From positions 62,001 through 126,000 of the forward strand of contig NZ_CAJZAR010000036.1 of NCBI RefSeq assembly GCF_914484835.1: a stretch of 64,000 nucleotides of DNA, in the 5' to 3' direction. The first letter of the stretch is position 1. The number at the start of each line of letters is the position of its first letter. The stretch comes from Paraburkholderia tropica. GTDB taxonomy: Bacteria > Pseudomonadota > Gammaproteobacteria > Burkholderiales > Burkholderiaceae. Under the pieces are notes generated by a model, which saw only the letters and a program-made list of their open reading frames with translations, ran no database searches and was not told the origin of the DNA. Position numbers and translations under genes: made by a program. Below, piece after piece: positions 35,321 to 45,831 of this stretch.

Positions 35321-36394
35321 TTGAAGCACTTCATTGCCGCGGGGTTGACGGGTCTGTGCGCCGTCTCGTCTGCATGGGCGCAAAGCAGCGTCACGCTATA
35401 CGGCAGCCTGGATGCCGGTGTGGCCTACGTCAGCAACGTGGGGGGCCATTCGAAGTGGATGGAAGAACAGGGCAACATGCAGCCCGACCGCTGGGGCCTG
35501 CGCGGCCAGGAAGATCTGGGCGACGGCCTCAAGGCGATCTTCCAGCTTGAAAACGGCTTCTATACGAACACGGGCGCGATGGCGAAGGCCAACACGCTGT
35601 TCAATCGCCAGGCTTATGTGGGGCTAAGCTCGGACCGCTTCGGCACGCTCACGCTCGGCAACCAGACGCCGTTCGCGTTCGACGTGCTCGATCCGTTCAG
35701 CACCGCGTATCTCGCGGCGAGCTGGTACGCGTTCCATCCGGGCAATATCGATCAGCTCGCGGATACCGGCGTGGTGCCCTACAACAATTCGGTGAAATAC
35801 CGCTCGCCGAACTGGTACGGCTTCACAGCGGGCGCGATGCTCGGCTTCGGCAACACCACGAACTTTTCGACCGGCCGCACGATGGGCTTTTCGATTAGTT
35901 ATGCGAATGGTCCGTTCAAGGCCGGCGCAACGTGGTCGAACGAGCATGACCGCTCGGTGTCGATGTCGACTACGGGCATCACCACGTTCCAGGGCCAGGC
36001 CGCCGCAAGCTATATCGCCGACAAGGTCGAGAACATGGGCATCGGCGCGTCGTATTCGTTCGGCAAGGTGCTCGTGCACGGTCTGTATACGCGCACGAAG
36101 CTGCAATCGAACGGCTATTCCGACACCTTCCAGAGCTACGACGCAGGCGCGAACTATCAGCTCACAACGGCGAACTCGATCGTGGGCGGCGCGGCCACCA
36201 CGACGCTCTCGGGCCGCCGCTGGACGCAGCTGATGATCGGCGATGTCTATGCGCTCTCGAAGAGTACGCAGGTCTATGTGAACGCGCTCTACGAGCACGC
36301 GAACTCGGAAGCGCAGGCCGCGTTCTTCACGGCGGGCGTGTCGAGCGGCCGCAATCAGACGATCGTGCTCACGGGCATCCATCACTCGTTCTGA
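35321..36394 (+). CDS. Gram-negative outer-membrane porin (OmpC family), TTG start
   Basis: 357 aa from TTG 35321, selected because AGGAG sits 7 nt upstream and the following residues form a signal peptide (KHFIAAGLTGLCAVSSAWA) ending at AQSSVTLYGSLDAG. An in-frame ATG at 35177 would add 48 unrelated residues. C-terminal Phe (GIHHSF) fits barrel assembly. Divergent from the Rieske operon and next to an IclR gene, so probably a substrate channel for that pathway. Confidence 0.93.
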   Translation: MKHFIAAGLTGLCAVSSAWAQSSVTLYGSLDAGVAYVSNVGGHSKWMEEQGNMQPDRWGLRGQEDLGDGLKAIFQLENGFYTNTGAMAKANTLFNRQAYVGLSSDRFGTLTLGNQTPFAFDVLDPFSTAYLAASWYAFHPGNIDQLADTGVVPYNNSVKYRSPNWYGFTAGAMLGFGNTTNFSTGRTMGFSISYANGPFKAGATWSNEHDRSVSMSTTGITTFQGQAAASYIADKVENMGIGASYSFGKVLVHGLYTRTKLQSNGYSDTFQSYDAGANYQLTTANSIVGGAATTTLSGRRWTQLMIGDVYALSKSTQVYVNALYEHANSEAQAAFFTAGVSSGRNQTIVLTGIHHSF

Positions 36395-36440
36395 TGCGGT
36401 GATCCGCGAGTAGTACGAAAAGAGCACGAAAAAAGCACGA

Positions 36441-36473
36441 AAAAAGCGCGCCGCTTTACACGGCGCGCTTTTT
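36441..36473. terminator. Bidirectional intrinsic terminator
   Basis: AAAAAGCGCGCCG (36441-36453), loop CTTTACA, CGGCGCGCTTTTT (36461-36473). T-runs on both strands let it end both the porin and the convergent IclR transcripts. Just before it GCACGAAAAAA is repeated. Confidence 0.9.
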
Positions 36474-36496
36474 CGATTCAGGCCTCCAGAACCGAC

Positions 36497-37486
36497 TCAG
36501 CCCGCGTGCACGCTGCGGCCCTGCGCGGCTTGCGCCGCCGTGGGATCGCCCGGCAGCGGACGATAGTTCAGACGCGCCGACAAATCCAGCGCCGCCGCGC
36601 ACACCGCCGTGACGAGCGGCGCGCGTTCGGCCTCGCTGCCGATATCGGAGCGCGGCACCGTGGCCGTCAGCGCCGCAACGATGCGGCTCGACTGGTCGCG
36701 CACCGGCGCACTCACCACCGAAATCCCCGTTTCGAACGACCCTTCGCTGAGCGCATAACCCTGCTCCGCGAATTCGCGCACGCGCGCGTAGAGGTCGGCG
36801 ACCGTAGCGGGCGTGCGGTCCGTATAGCGTTCGAGCTGCTTCTCGGGATAGAGCCCGCGCAGTTCGGTGAGCGAGAGATCGCCCATCAGCACCTGGCCGT
36901 GCACGGTCGCATGCGCGGGCAGGCGCGTGCCCACATGCACCTTCACCGAGCTGAACATCGGCTCGCGCGTTTGCGCCTTGGCGACGAACACCACATCGCG
37001 TCCGTCGCGGATCAGCAGATGCGTGCTCAGGCCCGTGGCGTCGCGCAGGCGTTCGAGCACCGGCGTGCCGAAATCGGTCAGTTCGAGCGAACTCAGATAT
37101 TCGAAGCCGAGCCGCAGCACCGCCACGCTCAGGCGATATTGACGGTCGCCGTTCGCGCGTTCGATGAAGCCGAGCGCTTCGAGCGTCTGGAGCAAACGGA
37201 ACGTGGTGGTGCGCGGAATGCCGATGCGGCGCGACAGTTCGGGCGCGCCCAGCACGGGTTCGCGCGCCGAGAATTCGGTGAGGATGCGCAGGCCGCGTTC
37301 GAGGCCCGGCACGAGATAGGTCGAAGCGCCCGCGCCTTCGTCCTCGGCGGGACTGGCCGATTCGGCGTCGGCGAGTTCGTCGAGGGGCGCGTTCTGCGCG
37401 GCGGCGCGGGTCCCCTCGGGCGGCGCGGCGCGCTTGCCCGGCGCCGGGCTGCGTCGCGCGGCGCCTGTCGTGTTCTTGGTGGCCAT
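36497..37486 (-). CDS. IclR-family transcriptional regulator, paralog of the operon-encoded one
   Basis: 329 aa from ATG 37486; a longer frame to 37693 reads low-complexity sequence. A disordered Ala/Pro/Arg-rich leader (~1-50) precedes the winged helix (YLVPGLERGLRILTEFSAREPVL...IPRTTTFRLLQTLEALGFIERA) and the effector domain. It matches the IclR at 29879 over nearly the whole folded part, including GTRLPAHAT and ERGISVVSAPVR-like motifs. Position beside the porin suggests it co-controls porin and operon. Confidence 0.92.
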   Translation of the reverse strand: MATKNTTGAARRSPAPGKRAAPPEGTRAAAQNAPLDELADAESASPAEDEGAGASTYLVPGLERGLRILTEFSAREPVLGAPELSRRIGIPRTTTFRLLQTLEALGFIERANGDRQYRLSVAVLRLGFEYLSSLELTDFGTPVLERLRDATGLSTHLLIRDGRDVVFVAKAQTREPMFSSVKVHVGTRLPAHATVHGQVLMGDLSLTELRGLYPEKQLERYTDRTPATVADLYARVREFAEQGYALSEGSFETGISVVSAPVRDQSSRIVAALTATVPRSDIGSEAERAPLVTAVCAAALDLSARLNYRPLPGDPTAAQAAQGRSVHAG

Positions 37487-37717
37487 GGGCGGCTGGAATC
37501 TGCTGAAGTCGGTCGATGATTGGAGGCAATGATAACGCGAAGCGCCGCCCGGACTTAAAGATCGGCGGTTAAGGCGCCATGCCGCCGCGTCGGATTCATG
37601 CCGGAATCGCCCTCCATGCGCGGACGATGCACGGACGATTCGCGGACGATTCGCGCCCGCCAGCGCCGCCATCAGGCGCTGGCCGTGCCCCACAATGTGA
37701 CCTTGCGGCCTCGCGCC

Positions 37718-39271
37718 TCAGGTGCGAAACACCGCCACCGCCGAAGCGAGCCGCCGCGCCTGATCCTCCAGCGAAGCCGCCGCAGCCGCGGCCTGCTCGA
37801 CGAGCGCGGCGTTCTGCTGCGTCACCTGATCCATCTGCGCGACCGCGAGATTCACCTGGTCGATGCCCGTGCTCTGCTCGGTCGCCGCCGACGCAATCTC
37901 GCCCATGATCGCGCTCACGCGCCCGATCGCGCCGACGATCTCCTCCATCGTCGTGCCCGAGCGCTCGACCAGCGTCGCGCCGGTTTCCACGCGCGCCGTC
38001 GAGGTGTCGATCAGCGACTTGATCTCCTTGGCCGCGCCCGCGCTGCGCTGCGCGAGCGAGCGCACCTCGCCCGCCACGACCGCGAAGCCGCGCCCTTCCT
38101 CGCCCGCGCGCGCCGCTTCCACGGCCGCGTTGAGCGCCAGAATATTGGTCTGGAACGCGATGCCCTCGATCACGCCGACGATCTCGGCGATGCGCCGCGA
38201 GTCGTCGACGATGTTCTGCATCGTGCCCACCACCTCGCGCGCGAGTTCGCCGCCGCGCGCCGCGAGCCCGGACGCGCCGTGCGCGAGCGAGCTGGCTTCC
38301 TGCGCGTTGCCCGCCGTCTGCTTGACCGTCGACGTCAGCTGCTCGATGCTGGCCGCCGTCTCTTCGAGCGAGGCGGCCTGCTCCTCGGTGCGCTGCGACA
38401 GATCGGTGTTGCCCGCGGCGATTTCGCTCACGCCCGTGTCGATCGATTCCGCGCCCGCGCGCACCGTGCTCACCATCGTCACGAGCGCCGCCTGCATCCG
38501 CTGCAAGGCCGCCGAGAGCTTGCCCATCTCGTTGCGGCTCGCGATCGCCACCGCCGCGCTCAGGTCGCCCGCCGCGATGCGCTCGAACTGCGCGACGGCC
38601 GCATCCACCGGATGCACGATCGCGCGCATCAGCGCCGCGCGGCCGAGCCACGCGCACAGCAGCGCGAACACCATGCCGACGCCGACCGCGATGCTCACGG
38701 CCTTGAAGCGCGTCTGCGCGTCGCGATAGCGCTGCGCGCCGTGGTCGATCTGACGCTGTTCGAGCGCGAGCATCGCCTTTTCGAAACCGTTGTAGAGCGC
38801 GGGCAGCTTGTGCGCCTGCAATTCCTGGAACGCCGTGCGGTCGCCGCCCTTGAGCGCCGCGAGCGCCGGATCGACGCCCGCGTGCAGGAAGGTGTTGCGC
38901 TTGTCCTGCATCTCGGCGATCAGGCGGCGCTCCTCGTCGTCGTGGCTGGCCAGCGACAGATAGTGATCGAGCCGATCGTTGGAAATCTTGAGGTAGGTGT
39001 CGAAGCGCTTGAGCACGGCGTTCGCGCCGTTCTGGTCGCCGAGATCGGCCAGCGAGGCGTAGGTGGCGAGCGCGAGCCGCAGCCGCAAGAGCTGGCCCGC
39101 GCTGCCTTCGAGGTCGGCCACGGCGGGGGTGTCCACCGTATACATATCCTGCATCGCGTCGTTGCCCGCGCGCATCGACAGTAGCCCGGCCGCGGCGCCG
39201 ATCACCAGCACCACGCCGAAAAACGCCACCATCAGGGTCAGACTCGCGCGTATCGAAAGCTTGTTGAGCAT
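37718..39271 (-). CDS. Methyl-accepting chemotaxis protein
   Basis: 517 aa. TM1 ~9-30, a four-helix-bundle periplasmic domain (~35-190), TM2 ~191-212, HAMP (~213-265) and a long signalling coiled coil. The hairpin tip is intact ([43 protein letters not shown]). Methylation-helix Gln/Glu clusters flank it. No C-terminal NWETF-like tether, so methylation would rely on other receptors' CheR binding. Ligand unknown. A sigma-28-like promoter lies upstream. Confidence 0.94.
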   Translation of the reverse strand: MLNKLSIRASLTLMVAFFGVVLVIGAAAGLLSMRAGNDAMQDMYTVDTPAVADLEGSAGQLLRLRLALATYASLADLGDQNGANAVLKRFDTYLKISNDRLDHYLSLASHDDEERRLIAEMQDKRNTFLHAGVDPALAALKGGDRTAFQELQAHKLPALYNGFEKAMLALEQRQIDHGAQRYRDAQTRFKAVSIAVGVGMVFALLCAWLGRAALMRAIVHPVDAAVAQFERIAAGDLSAAVAIASRNEMGKLSAALQRMQAALVTMVSTVRAGAESIDTGVSEIAAGNTDLSQRTEEQAASLEETAASIEQLTSTVKQTAGNAQEASSLAHGASGLAARGGELAREVVGTMQNIVDDSRRIAEIVGVIEGIAFQTNILALNAAVEAARAGEEGRGFAVVAGEVRSLAQRSAGAAKEIKSLIDTSTARVETGATLVERSGTTMEEIVGAIGRVSAIMGEIASAATEQSTGIDQVNLAVAQMDQVTQQNAALVEQAAAAAASLEDQARRLASAVAVFRT

Positions 39272-39694
39272 TCTGGTCTCCTGGAACGCGGCGCGAAAGC
39301 GCGATGCGCGGCGTTCCCTCTGTTCAGCCGTCGCCGGGAAGGTGGCGACGGACGGATCGTCCGCCCTGTCGCGAAGCGTGCGCGGGCGGCTCTATTCGGG
39401 TTGGTGTAGTCTCGATGCGGCTTTTTTAGGCTTCAAAACGGGTCAACGGCAGCGCGCTGCAAAAACTTTAGGCATGTGCTTAATGCATCGCGGCGCGGGG
39501 CCGACCGTGCGCCGACGTGATGCCAACGCGATGCCGACGTCAGGCCGATCCCGGCCCGCGCCGCCCCTGCTCTACAATCCTCCACTTGCGCCCGCCTCGC
39601 CGCCTGTCACTCGCCGCTTGTCGCTCACAATTCGTCACGCGCGACGCGCGCGGCCGGGCCGCCTCCGAACGAACGCCGTACACATCACGCCCCC
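39272..39694. other. Divergent region between chemoreceptor and sbcD
   Basis: 423 bp without a credible gene. It contains a candidate FliA promoter for the chemoreceptor at 39443-39470. The sbcD-proximal part is C-rich and featureless to my reading. Confidence 0.5.
39443..39470 (-). promoter_or_regulatory. Candidate sigma-28 (FliA) promoter of the chemoreceptor gene
   Basis: On the minus strand TAAAGTTT (exact consensus) is followed after 12 bp by GCCGTTGA (6 of 8 to GCCGATAA). The spacing is one base longer than the usual 11. Located ~172 bp upstream of the start codon. Confidence 0.5.
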
Positions 39695-40939
39695 ATGCGC
39701 CTCCTCCACACCTCAGACTGGCATCTGGGCCAGAACTTCATGGGCAAGAGCCGCCAGTCCGAGCATCAGCAGCTCATCGACTGGCTGGTCGCCCAGGTCG
39801 ACGCCCACGCCGTCGACGCCGTCCTGATCGCGGGCGATATCTTCGATACCGGCACGCCGCCGAGCTATGCGCGCGAACTCTATAGCCAGCTCGTCGTGCG
39901 CCTGCACGCCGCCGGCGTGACGCTGCTCCTGCTGGGCGGCAATCACGATTCCGTGGCGACGCTGCGCGAAAGCCGCGCGCTGCTGGAGCGCCTGTCCGCC
40001 CATGTCGTGCCGCACGCCGACGCGCCGCAGAACCAGGTGCGCGTGCTGCCCCTGCGCGGCGCCGCCAACGAACCGGGCTGCGTGGTCTGCGCGATTCCGT
40101 TCATCCGCGCGCGCGACGTGATGCAGGGCGAAACCGGCCAGAGCGCCGAGCAAAAGCAGCAGTCGCTGCAACTCGCGATCCAGGCCTATTACCAGGCTGT
40201 GTTCGCCGCCGCCGAGTCCCAACGCGCGCAACTCGCCGCCGAACTCGGCCGCCCGGTCCCGCTGATCGCCACCGGCCATCTGACCACCGTGGGCGCGAGC
40301 GCGAGCGAATCGGTGCGCGAAATCTACGTGGGCGCGCTCGACGCGTTCCCGACCAGCGCGTTTCCGCCCGTCGATTACATCGCGCTCGGGCACATTCATC
40401 GTCCGCAGAAAGTGGGCGGCCTGGAGCACATCCGCTACAGCGGTTCGCCGATCGCGCTGAGCTTCGACGAAGCCACGCAGCGCAAGGAAGTGCTGCTCGT
40501 CGACATCGGCGCGAACGGCCTGGAAGCCGTCACGCCGCTCGCCGTGCCCGTGTTCCAGACGCTGATCGCGCTGCGCGGCAACCTGAAGACGCTGCCCGCC
40601 GCACTCGCCGACGCCGCGCGCGACGCCACGCCCGAGCGCCCCGCATGGCTCGAAGTGACCGTGGCCGAGGACGACTATCTCGCCGACCTCCCCGCGCGCA
40701 TCCAGGCGATGACCGACGATCTGCCCGTGGAAGTGCTGCGGATTCGCCGCGAACGCGGCAACGCCGCCGCGCAACTGCACGCCGACGCGGGCGTGACGCT
40801 CGACGAACTCGATCCGCTCGACGTGTTCGCGCGCCGCCTCGCCCACGAAACGCTCGACGACGATCTGCGCGCCGCGCTCACCGACCGCTACAAGCACATC
40901 CTCGCCGCCATGCAGGCCACGCCGGAGGACGACGCATGA
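39695..40939 (+). CDS. sbcD: Exonuclease SbcD (Mre11-type nuclease subunit)
   Basis: 414 aa. Metallophosphoesterase motifs: TSDWHLGQ (Asp/His), [19 protein letters not shown] and LGHIHRPQ, which coordinate two metal ions. With SbcC it forms the bacterial Mre11-Rad50 complex that opens hairpins and trims protein-blocked DNA ends. Its stop overlaps the sbcC ATG (ATGA), keeping the subunits in step. Confidence 0.97.
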   Translation: MRLLHTSDWHLGQNFMGKSRQSEHQQLIDWLVAQVDAHAVDAVLIAGDIFDTGTPPSYARELYSQLVVRLHAAGVTLLLLGGNHDSVATLRESRALLERLSAHVVPHADAPQNQVRVLPLRGAANEPGCVVCAIPFIRARDVMQGETGQSAEQKQQSLQLAIQAYYQAVFAAAESQRAQLAAELGRPVPLIATGHLTTVGASASESVREIYVGALDAFPTSAFPPVDYIALGHIHRPQKVGGLEHIRYSGSPIALSFDEATQRKEVLLVDIGANGLEAVTPLAVPVFQTLIALRGNLKTLPAALADAARDATPERPAWLEVTVAEDDYLADLPARIQAMTDDLPVEVLRIRRERGNAAAQLHADAGVTLDELDPLDVFARRLAHETLDDDLRAALTDRYKHILAAMQATPEDDA

Positions 40940-43900
40940 AAATCCGCAGCCTGCGACTCAAAAATCTCAACTCGCTGAAGGGCGAGTGGCGCATCGACTT
41001 CACCCAGCCGCCGTTCTCGGAGAACGGCCTGTTCGCGATCACCGGTCCGACCGGCGCGGGCAAATCGACGCTGCTCGACGCGATCTGCCTCGCGCTCTAT
41101 CACGAGACGCCGCGCCTGAAGACCGTGTCGGCGTCGGCGAACGACATCATGACGCGCCACACCGCCGACTGCCTCGCGGAAGTGGTGTTCGAAGTGAAAG
41201 GCGCGGTTTACCGTGCGTTCTGGAGTCAGCGCCGCGCGCGCGACAAGGTCGACGGCGCGCTGCAACAGCCGCGCGTCGAACTCGCGACCGTCGAAAACGA
41301 AGACGGCAGCGGCACGATCCTCACGCAGCACATCAACGAGAAACTGCGGCGCGTCGAAGAAATCACGCGGCTCGATTTCCCGCGCTTCACGCGCTCGATG
41401 CTGCTCGCGCAAGGCGGCTTCGCGGCCTTTCTGAACGCCAACGCGAACGACCGCGCCGAACTGCTCGAAGAACTCACGGGCACCGAAATCTACGGCGAAA
41501 TCTCGCGTCAGGTGTACGAGCGCGCGGGCGCGGCGCGCGACGCGCTCAAGCAGTTGCGCGCACGCGCCGACGGCATGGAATTGCTGACGCCCGAACAGCG
41601 CACGTCGATGGAGCAGGAAATCGCCGCGCTCGCGGGGCAGTCGAACGCGCTCGCGACGCAGACGAAAACGCTGCACGCTCAGCGCCAATGGCGACGCGAT
41701 CTGGCCCAGGCGCAAGCCGACGCGCAGGCGGCGCAAACGCGGCTCGCGAGCGCGAGCGCCGCGTTCGACGCCGCCGCGCCCGAACTCGCACGCCTCGCCG
41801 CGAGCGAACCCGCCGAAGCGCTGCGTCCGGTTTATCAGCACGCGCAGCAGACCGACAGCGCCTGCAAGCAGACCGATGCCGATCTCGCCGCGTCGCGCCG
41901 CCATCGCACCGAGCAACTGGCGGCGCAGCGCCGTCAATATGGCGCGACCGCCGCGCTGGCCGCGCGCATCGCGCGCGACGCCGAGCGCCGTCTCGCGCAA
42001 CTCGACGCGGAAAAGCAGCACCTCGATCGATACTGCAACGCGAACGCAACGCACGCGCAACTGGGCGAGCGCATCGGCGCGTGGCGCGAGCAGTTCGAAC
42101 AACGCGCGCGCCGTCATGCAGATAGTCAGGCGCGCGAAACGCAGCATGCGAACTTGCAAAAGCAACTCGCCGACGGTCACGCGCAGCGCGAACAGCACGG
42201 CAAGACGCTCGCCGATTGCACGCGCGCGAAAGTCGAATCGGATACGCAACTCCAAACGTTGAGCGCGGCGCAAACCACGCGTCTCGCGGGGCAGACGCTC
42301 GCCCAGGTGCGCGACGCGTCGCAAACGGCGCAGCGCGCGGTCGAGCGCCGGGCGCAACTGCAAACGCTCGCGGAGCGCCGCCGCCGTCTCGCGGCGGAAA
42401 CCGCGACGCTCGCCGCCAGTCTCGCGCGCAGCGACAGCGAGATCGCCGCGCAAGACCATGCGCTCGTCGCGCTGCAACGCGCGCATGCCGAACTCCAGGC
42501 GCGCGCCGCCGACAAGCAGACGCTGCTCGAACAGGAGCAGGTGATCCGCAGTCTCTCGCAGCATCGCGACGCCTTGCAGCCCGGCGAGGCGTGTCCGCTG
42601 TGCGGTTCGCATGAGCATCCGGCCATCGCGGCGTATCGCGCGCTCGATGTGTCGGCGACGCACAGCGCGCTGCAAGCGATCCGCGTCGATGTTCAGGTAT
42701 CCGAACAATCGTTGCGCGGCGCGGCGGAGAAACTGTCCGCGCTGCGCGCGACGCAGGCGCAGCAGCGCGCGCAACACGACACGCTCGCGGCCCGCGACAC
42801 GCAGGATCGCGCGGACTGGAACGCACTGACCGAAGCCCTCGCCTCGCCGGTCGCGCTGAATACCGACGCCTGGCAAGACGCCGACGCGCTCACGCAAGCG
42901 CGCGACGCCGCCGCGCAATCGGCCCAACAGGTCCGCCAGCATCTGCACGACGCCGAACGCGCTGAAGAAGCGCTCGCCCTCGCGCGCGAAGCGAACACGC
43001 GCTGTGTGCAAGCGCTGCAAGCGGCGCAGGCGCGCGGCGAATTGCTGGAGCAGTCGCTCAAGAGCGTGCAGGAACGCCGCGCGGAAATCGAACGCGAACT
43101 CGCGGCCTTGCGCGTGCGTATCGAAGAAGAAGCCCAAGCGCTGCTCGAATCGATGCAGATGGGCGGGACAGGCGGCATGGCGCTCGCCGCACTACCCGAC
43201 GATCCTCTCGCGTGGCTGCAAACGCGCGAAAGCGAATGGCGCGAGTGGCAGGACACGCAGCGTCGCATGCAGACGCTCGCGGAATCGCTCGTGCATGAAC
43301 GTGCGCAGGGCGAAACCGCGCACGCGCAACTTCAATCGTGGCGCGAGCGCTGCGCCGCGATCGGCGCGGAAGTCGCGCAAGCGGCGCACAACGTGCCGAT
43401 GGCTTCGCTATTCGACGACGAAGACGACGCGCCCGACGAAGACTTCGCCACCGCCGCCGCGCGCGCCGACGCGCTCACGCAAACACTCGCGGCGCTCGAC
43501 GGCCAGGTCGCGCAACTCGAACGCACGCTCGCGCAGCAACGCGACGCCGCAGCGCAAGCGGCGCAGCAGTGGCTCGCCGCGCTCGCAGCCAGCCCGTTCG
43601 CGCAGCAGGACGCGTTTCTCGCGGCGCTGCTGCCCGCCGAGGAACGCCAGCGTCTGCACGCGCTCAAGCAACAGCGCGAGCAGGAACGCGAAACGGCCAC
43701 GGCATTGCTGAACGGCGCGCGCGAAAAACTCACGCGGCTCGAAGCGACCGTGCAAACCGACGCCACGCTCGCCGAACTCGACGCGCAACTCGACAGCGTG
43801 GAAAAAGAAAGCGCGACGCTCAACGAACGGCTCGGCCATCAGCGCGGCCTGCTCACGCGCGACGCGCAGCAGCGCGACAGCCAGCGCGCGCTGTTCGCGC

Positions 43901-44427
43901 AAATCGACGCGCAGACCCAGGACGCCGATCTCTGGCAGCATCTCGAAGCGCTGATCGGCTCCGCGAAGGGCGACAAATTCCGTCGCTTCGCGCAGGGTCT
44001 CACGCTCGATCATCTGCTCGCGCTCGCCAATCGTCATCTCGACCGTCTGCACGCGCGCTATCTGCTGCGCCGCAAATCGACGGGCGAGCTTGAACTGGAA
44101 ATCGTCGACGGCTGGCAGGCGGATGTCACGCGCGACACGCGCACGCTTTCGGGCGGCGAGAGCTTCCTCGTGAGTCTCGCGCTGGCGCTCGCGCTCTCCG
44201 ATCTCGTCAGCCACAAGACCTCGATCGATTCGCTGTTCCTCGACGAAGGCTTCGGCACGCTCGACGGCGACACGCTGGAAATCGCGCTCGATGCGCTCGA
44301 TACGCTCAACGCGAGCGGCAAGATGATCGGCGTGATCAGCCACGTCGACAGTCTCAAGGAGCGCATCGCCACGCAGATCCGCGTGGAAAAGGGCGGCGGC
44401 ATCGGCCACTCGCGGCTGGTGATCTAG
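40936..44427 (+). CDS. sbcC: Exonuclease SbcC (Rad50-type ATPase subunit)
   Basis: 1163 aa. N-terminal Walker [15 protein letters not shown], two long Gln/Ala-rich coiled coils, a central zinc hook Cys553-Pro-Leu-Cys556, signature [20 protein letters not shown] and Walker [14 protein letters not shown] near the C-terminus. Start at 40936 is set by the 4-bp overlap with sbcD; an earlier ORF start at 40645 lies inside sbcD. Long antisense ORFs here are compositional shadows. Confidence 0.97.
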   Translation: MKIRSLRLKNLNSLKGEWRIDFTQPPFSENGLFAITGPTGAGKSTLLDAICLALYHETPRLKTVSASANDIMTRHTADCLAEVVFEVKGAVYRAFWSQRRARDKVDGALQQPRVELATVENEDGSGTILTQHINEKLRRVEEITRLDFPRFTRSMLLAQGGFAAFLNANANDRAELLEELTGTEIYGEISRQVYERAGAARDALKQLRARADGMELLTPEQRTSMEQEIAALAGQSNALATQTKTLHAQRQWRRDLAQAQADAQAAQTRLASASAAFDAAAPELARLAASEPAEALRPVYQHAQQTDSACKQTDADLAASRRHRTEQLAAQRRQYGATAALAARIARDAERRLAQLDAEKQHLDRYCNANATHAQLGERIGAWREQFEQRARRHADSQARETQHANLQKQLADGHAQREQHGKTLADCTRAKVESDTQLQTLSAAQTTRLAGQTLAQVRDASQTAQRAVERRAQLQTLAERRRRLAAETATLAASLARSDSEIAAQDHALVALQRAHAELQARAADKQTLLEQEQVIRSLSQHRDALQPGEACPLCGSHEHPAIAAYRALDVSATHSALQAIRVDVQVSEQSLRGAAEKLSALRATQAQQRAQHDTLAARDTQDRADWNALTEALASPVALNTDAWQDADALTQARDAAAQSAQQVRQHLHDAERAEEALALAREANTRCVQALQAAQARGELLEQSLKSVQERRAEIERELAALRVRIEEEAQALLESMQMGGTGGMALAALPDDPLAWLQTRESEWREWQDTQRRMQTLAESLVHERAQGETAHAQLQSWRERCAAIGAEVAQAAHNVPMASLFDDEDDAPDEDFATAAARADALTQTLAALDGQVAQLERTLAQQRDAAAQAAQQWLAALAASPFAQQDAFLAALLPAEERQRLHALKQQREQERETATALLNGAREKLTRLEATVQTDATLAELDAQLDSVEKESATLNERLGHQRGLLTRDAQQRDSQRALFAQIDAQTQDADLWQHLEALIGSAKGDKFRRFAQGLTLDHLLALANRHLDRLHARYLLRRKSTGELELEIVDGWQADVTRDTRTLSGGESFLVSLALALALSDLVSHKTSIDSLFLDEGFGTLDGDTLEIALDALDTLNASGKMIGVISHVDSLKERIATQIRVEKGGGIGHSRLVI

Positions 44428-44476
44428 CCGCGCGCGACGCGAAAGAACGCAGCGAGGACGAGGAATGCAGCGCGCG

Positions 44477-45121
44477 TCAGCCCTGCGCTTCCTTGCTCGC
44501 GGCGATCTCCCGCATCGGTTCGCCGATCTCGCGTTCGCCGCGCGCCAGGAGCGTCTCGGCCGCGCCGCGAATGTCGCGCGCTTCCTTGTTTTGCGAGAGC
44601 TTGCGCTTGCCCGTGAGCCGCGTGATCTCGATCTCGATGCCGACGATCGCCTTGAGCATCGTGTCGAGATAATCGGCGGGCGCATCGCCCATCTTCCACG
44701 GCTGCGGCTCGCCCGCTTCGTGCGTGCGCGTGAGGCGCGCGACCACGCCGCGCACGAACTTCTCGTCGTCGCGCACGCGGATGCGGCCATGCGCGTGCAC
44801 GACCGCGTAATTCCACGTCGGCACCTGCTTGTGGTGTTCGTGCTTGCTCGGATACCACGTCGGCGAAATATAGGCGTCGCCCGCGCGGAAAATCGCGAGC
44901 ACTTCGTCGCCGTCGGCGACTTCCTGCCAGAGCGGATTCGCGCGCGCGACGTGCGCGTGCAGCGTGCCGAGCGCGCCCTCGCCTGCGAGCAGTTCGAACG
45001 GAATGTGATTGGCGTCGAGACCGCTCGCGCCGTGCGTGACCAGCGTGCCGAACGGATGCTGGGCGATGAAGGCGTGCAGCGCCTCGGGGCGCGATTCGTC
45101 GAAATGGGCAGGGACGTACAT
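44477..45121 (-). CDS. PaiB-like FMN-binding negative transcriptional regulator family protein
   Basis: 214 aa from ATG 45121 with GGAG about 6 nt upstream; an upstream extension is not coding. PaiB family marks: MYVPAHF at the start, HPFGTLVTHG, ANHIPFEL, GTLHAHVARANPLW, YISPTWYPSK and VPTWNYAVVHAHG. The fold is a split-barrel flavin-binding domain. Bacillus PaiB represses sporulation/protease genes, but in proteobacteria the role is unclear. Converges on sbcC. Confidence 0.9.
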   Translation of the reverse strand: MYVPAHFDESRPEALHAFIAQHPFGTLVTHGASGLDANHIPFELLAGEGALGTLHAHVARANPLWQEVADGDEVLAIFRAGDAYISPTWYPSKHEHHKQVPTWNYAVVHAHGRIRVRDDEKFVRGVVARLTRTHEAGEPQPWKMGDAPADYLDTMLKAIVGIEIEITRLTGKRKLSQNKEARDIRGAAETLLARGEREIGEPMREIAASKEAQG

Positions 45122-45447
45122 GGGGGCTCCGCGTGGCGCCGACGGCTCAAGCCGCGCGCATCGAACGTCAAAAAACGTATTGTCACGCGAAAACGGCCGA
45201 CGCTGTAGAGCCAGCGAACACGGCATTCGGGGAACCAGGCATGCGTGCGAACGCATGCGTCCAACTGAAACAATCGATGCGAATCCGCGTGATTCGTTTC
45301 GCGTTTTCGATCGATGGCAGCATCGAATCTCCACCTTACGATTGCTTGACTTCGCGAGGCCGCCTCCTATGCTTGAACGATCGCCCATTCACGGCGCATC
45401 GCCGCGATGCTGTTAAAGCATCGCCACGCTCGATCAGGGAGACGGAC
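45122..45447. other. Divergent intergenic region
   Basis: 326 bp between the PaiB-like gene and the NTF2-like gene. No coding character on either strand and no repeat or clear promoter that I can defend. Confidence 0.4.
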
Positions 45448-45816
45448 ATGGAAACCGGCGACACATTCGCCCAGATTGCCGCGACGATCGAGCGTTTTTT
45501 CATCGGCATGCACACGGGCGACCCGCGGCGTCTGCGCGCGGCGTTCGATCCGCACGCACAGCTTTGGGGCTATTACCACGGCGACTTTTATCGCCAGTCG
45601 CTCGACGAATGGATCGTGGAAATCGAGGGCATGGGCAAGCCTTCGGAAAACGGCGAGCCCTTCGACATGCGCATCGTCGCCGTGGACGTGACGGGCCGCA
45701 GCGCGGCGGTCAAAACGGCCACGCTGTATCAGGGCTTGCGCTTCACGGATTATCTGACGCTGGTGGAATTCGACGACGGCTGGAAGATCGTCAACAAGAC
45801 TTACCACCACGATTGA
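45448..45816 (+). CDS. NTF2-like/lumazine-binding-type small protein
   Basis: 122 aa from ATG 45448 with AGGGAG 6 nt upstream. Compact alpha+beta barrel pattern: IERFFIGMHTGDPRRLRAAFDPHAQLWGYY, then alternating strands ending FDDGWKIVNKTYHHD, typical of the SnoaL/Lumazine_bd_2 group. These are small-molecule-binding or isomerase-like proteins. Function unassigned. Confidence 0.82.
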   Translation: METGDTFAQIAATIERFFIGMHTGDPRRLRAAFDPHAQLWGYYHGDFYRQSLDEWIVEIEGMGKPSENGEPFDMRIVAVDVTGRSAAVKTATLYQGLRFTDYLTLVEFDDGWKIVNKTYHHD

Positions 45817-45831
45817 GGGCGCAACCTGGCG

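Noticed and set aside
40888..43137. 749-codon open frame antisense to sbcC
   Set aside because: It mirrors the codon bias of sbcC, is Arg/Leu-rich without motifs, and sbcC is fully supported by Walker, hook and signature motifs.
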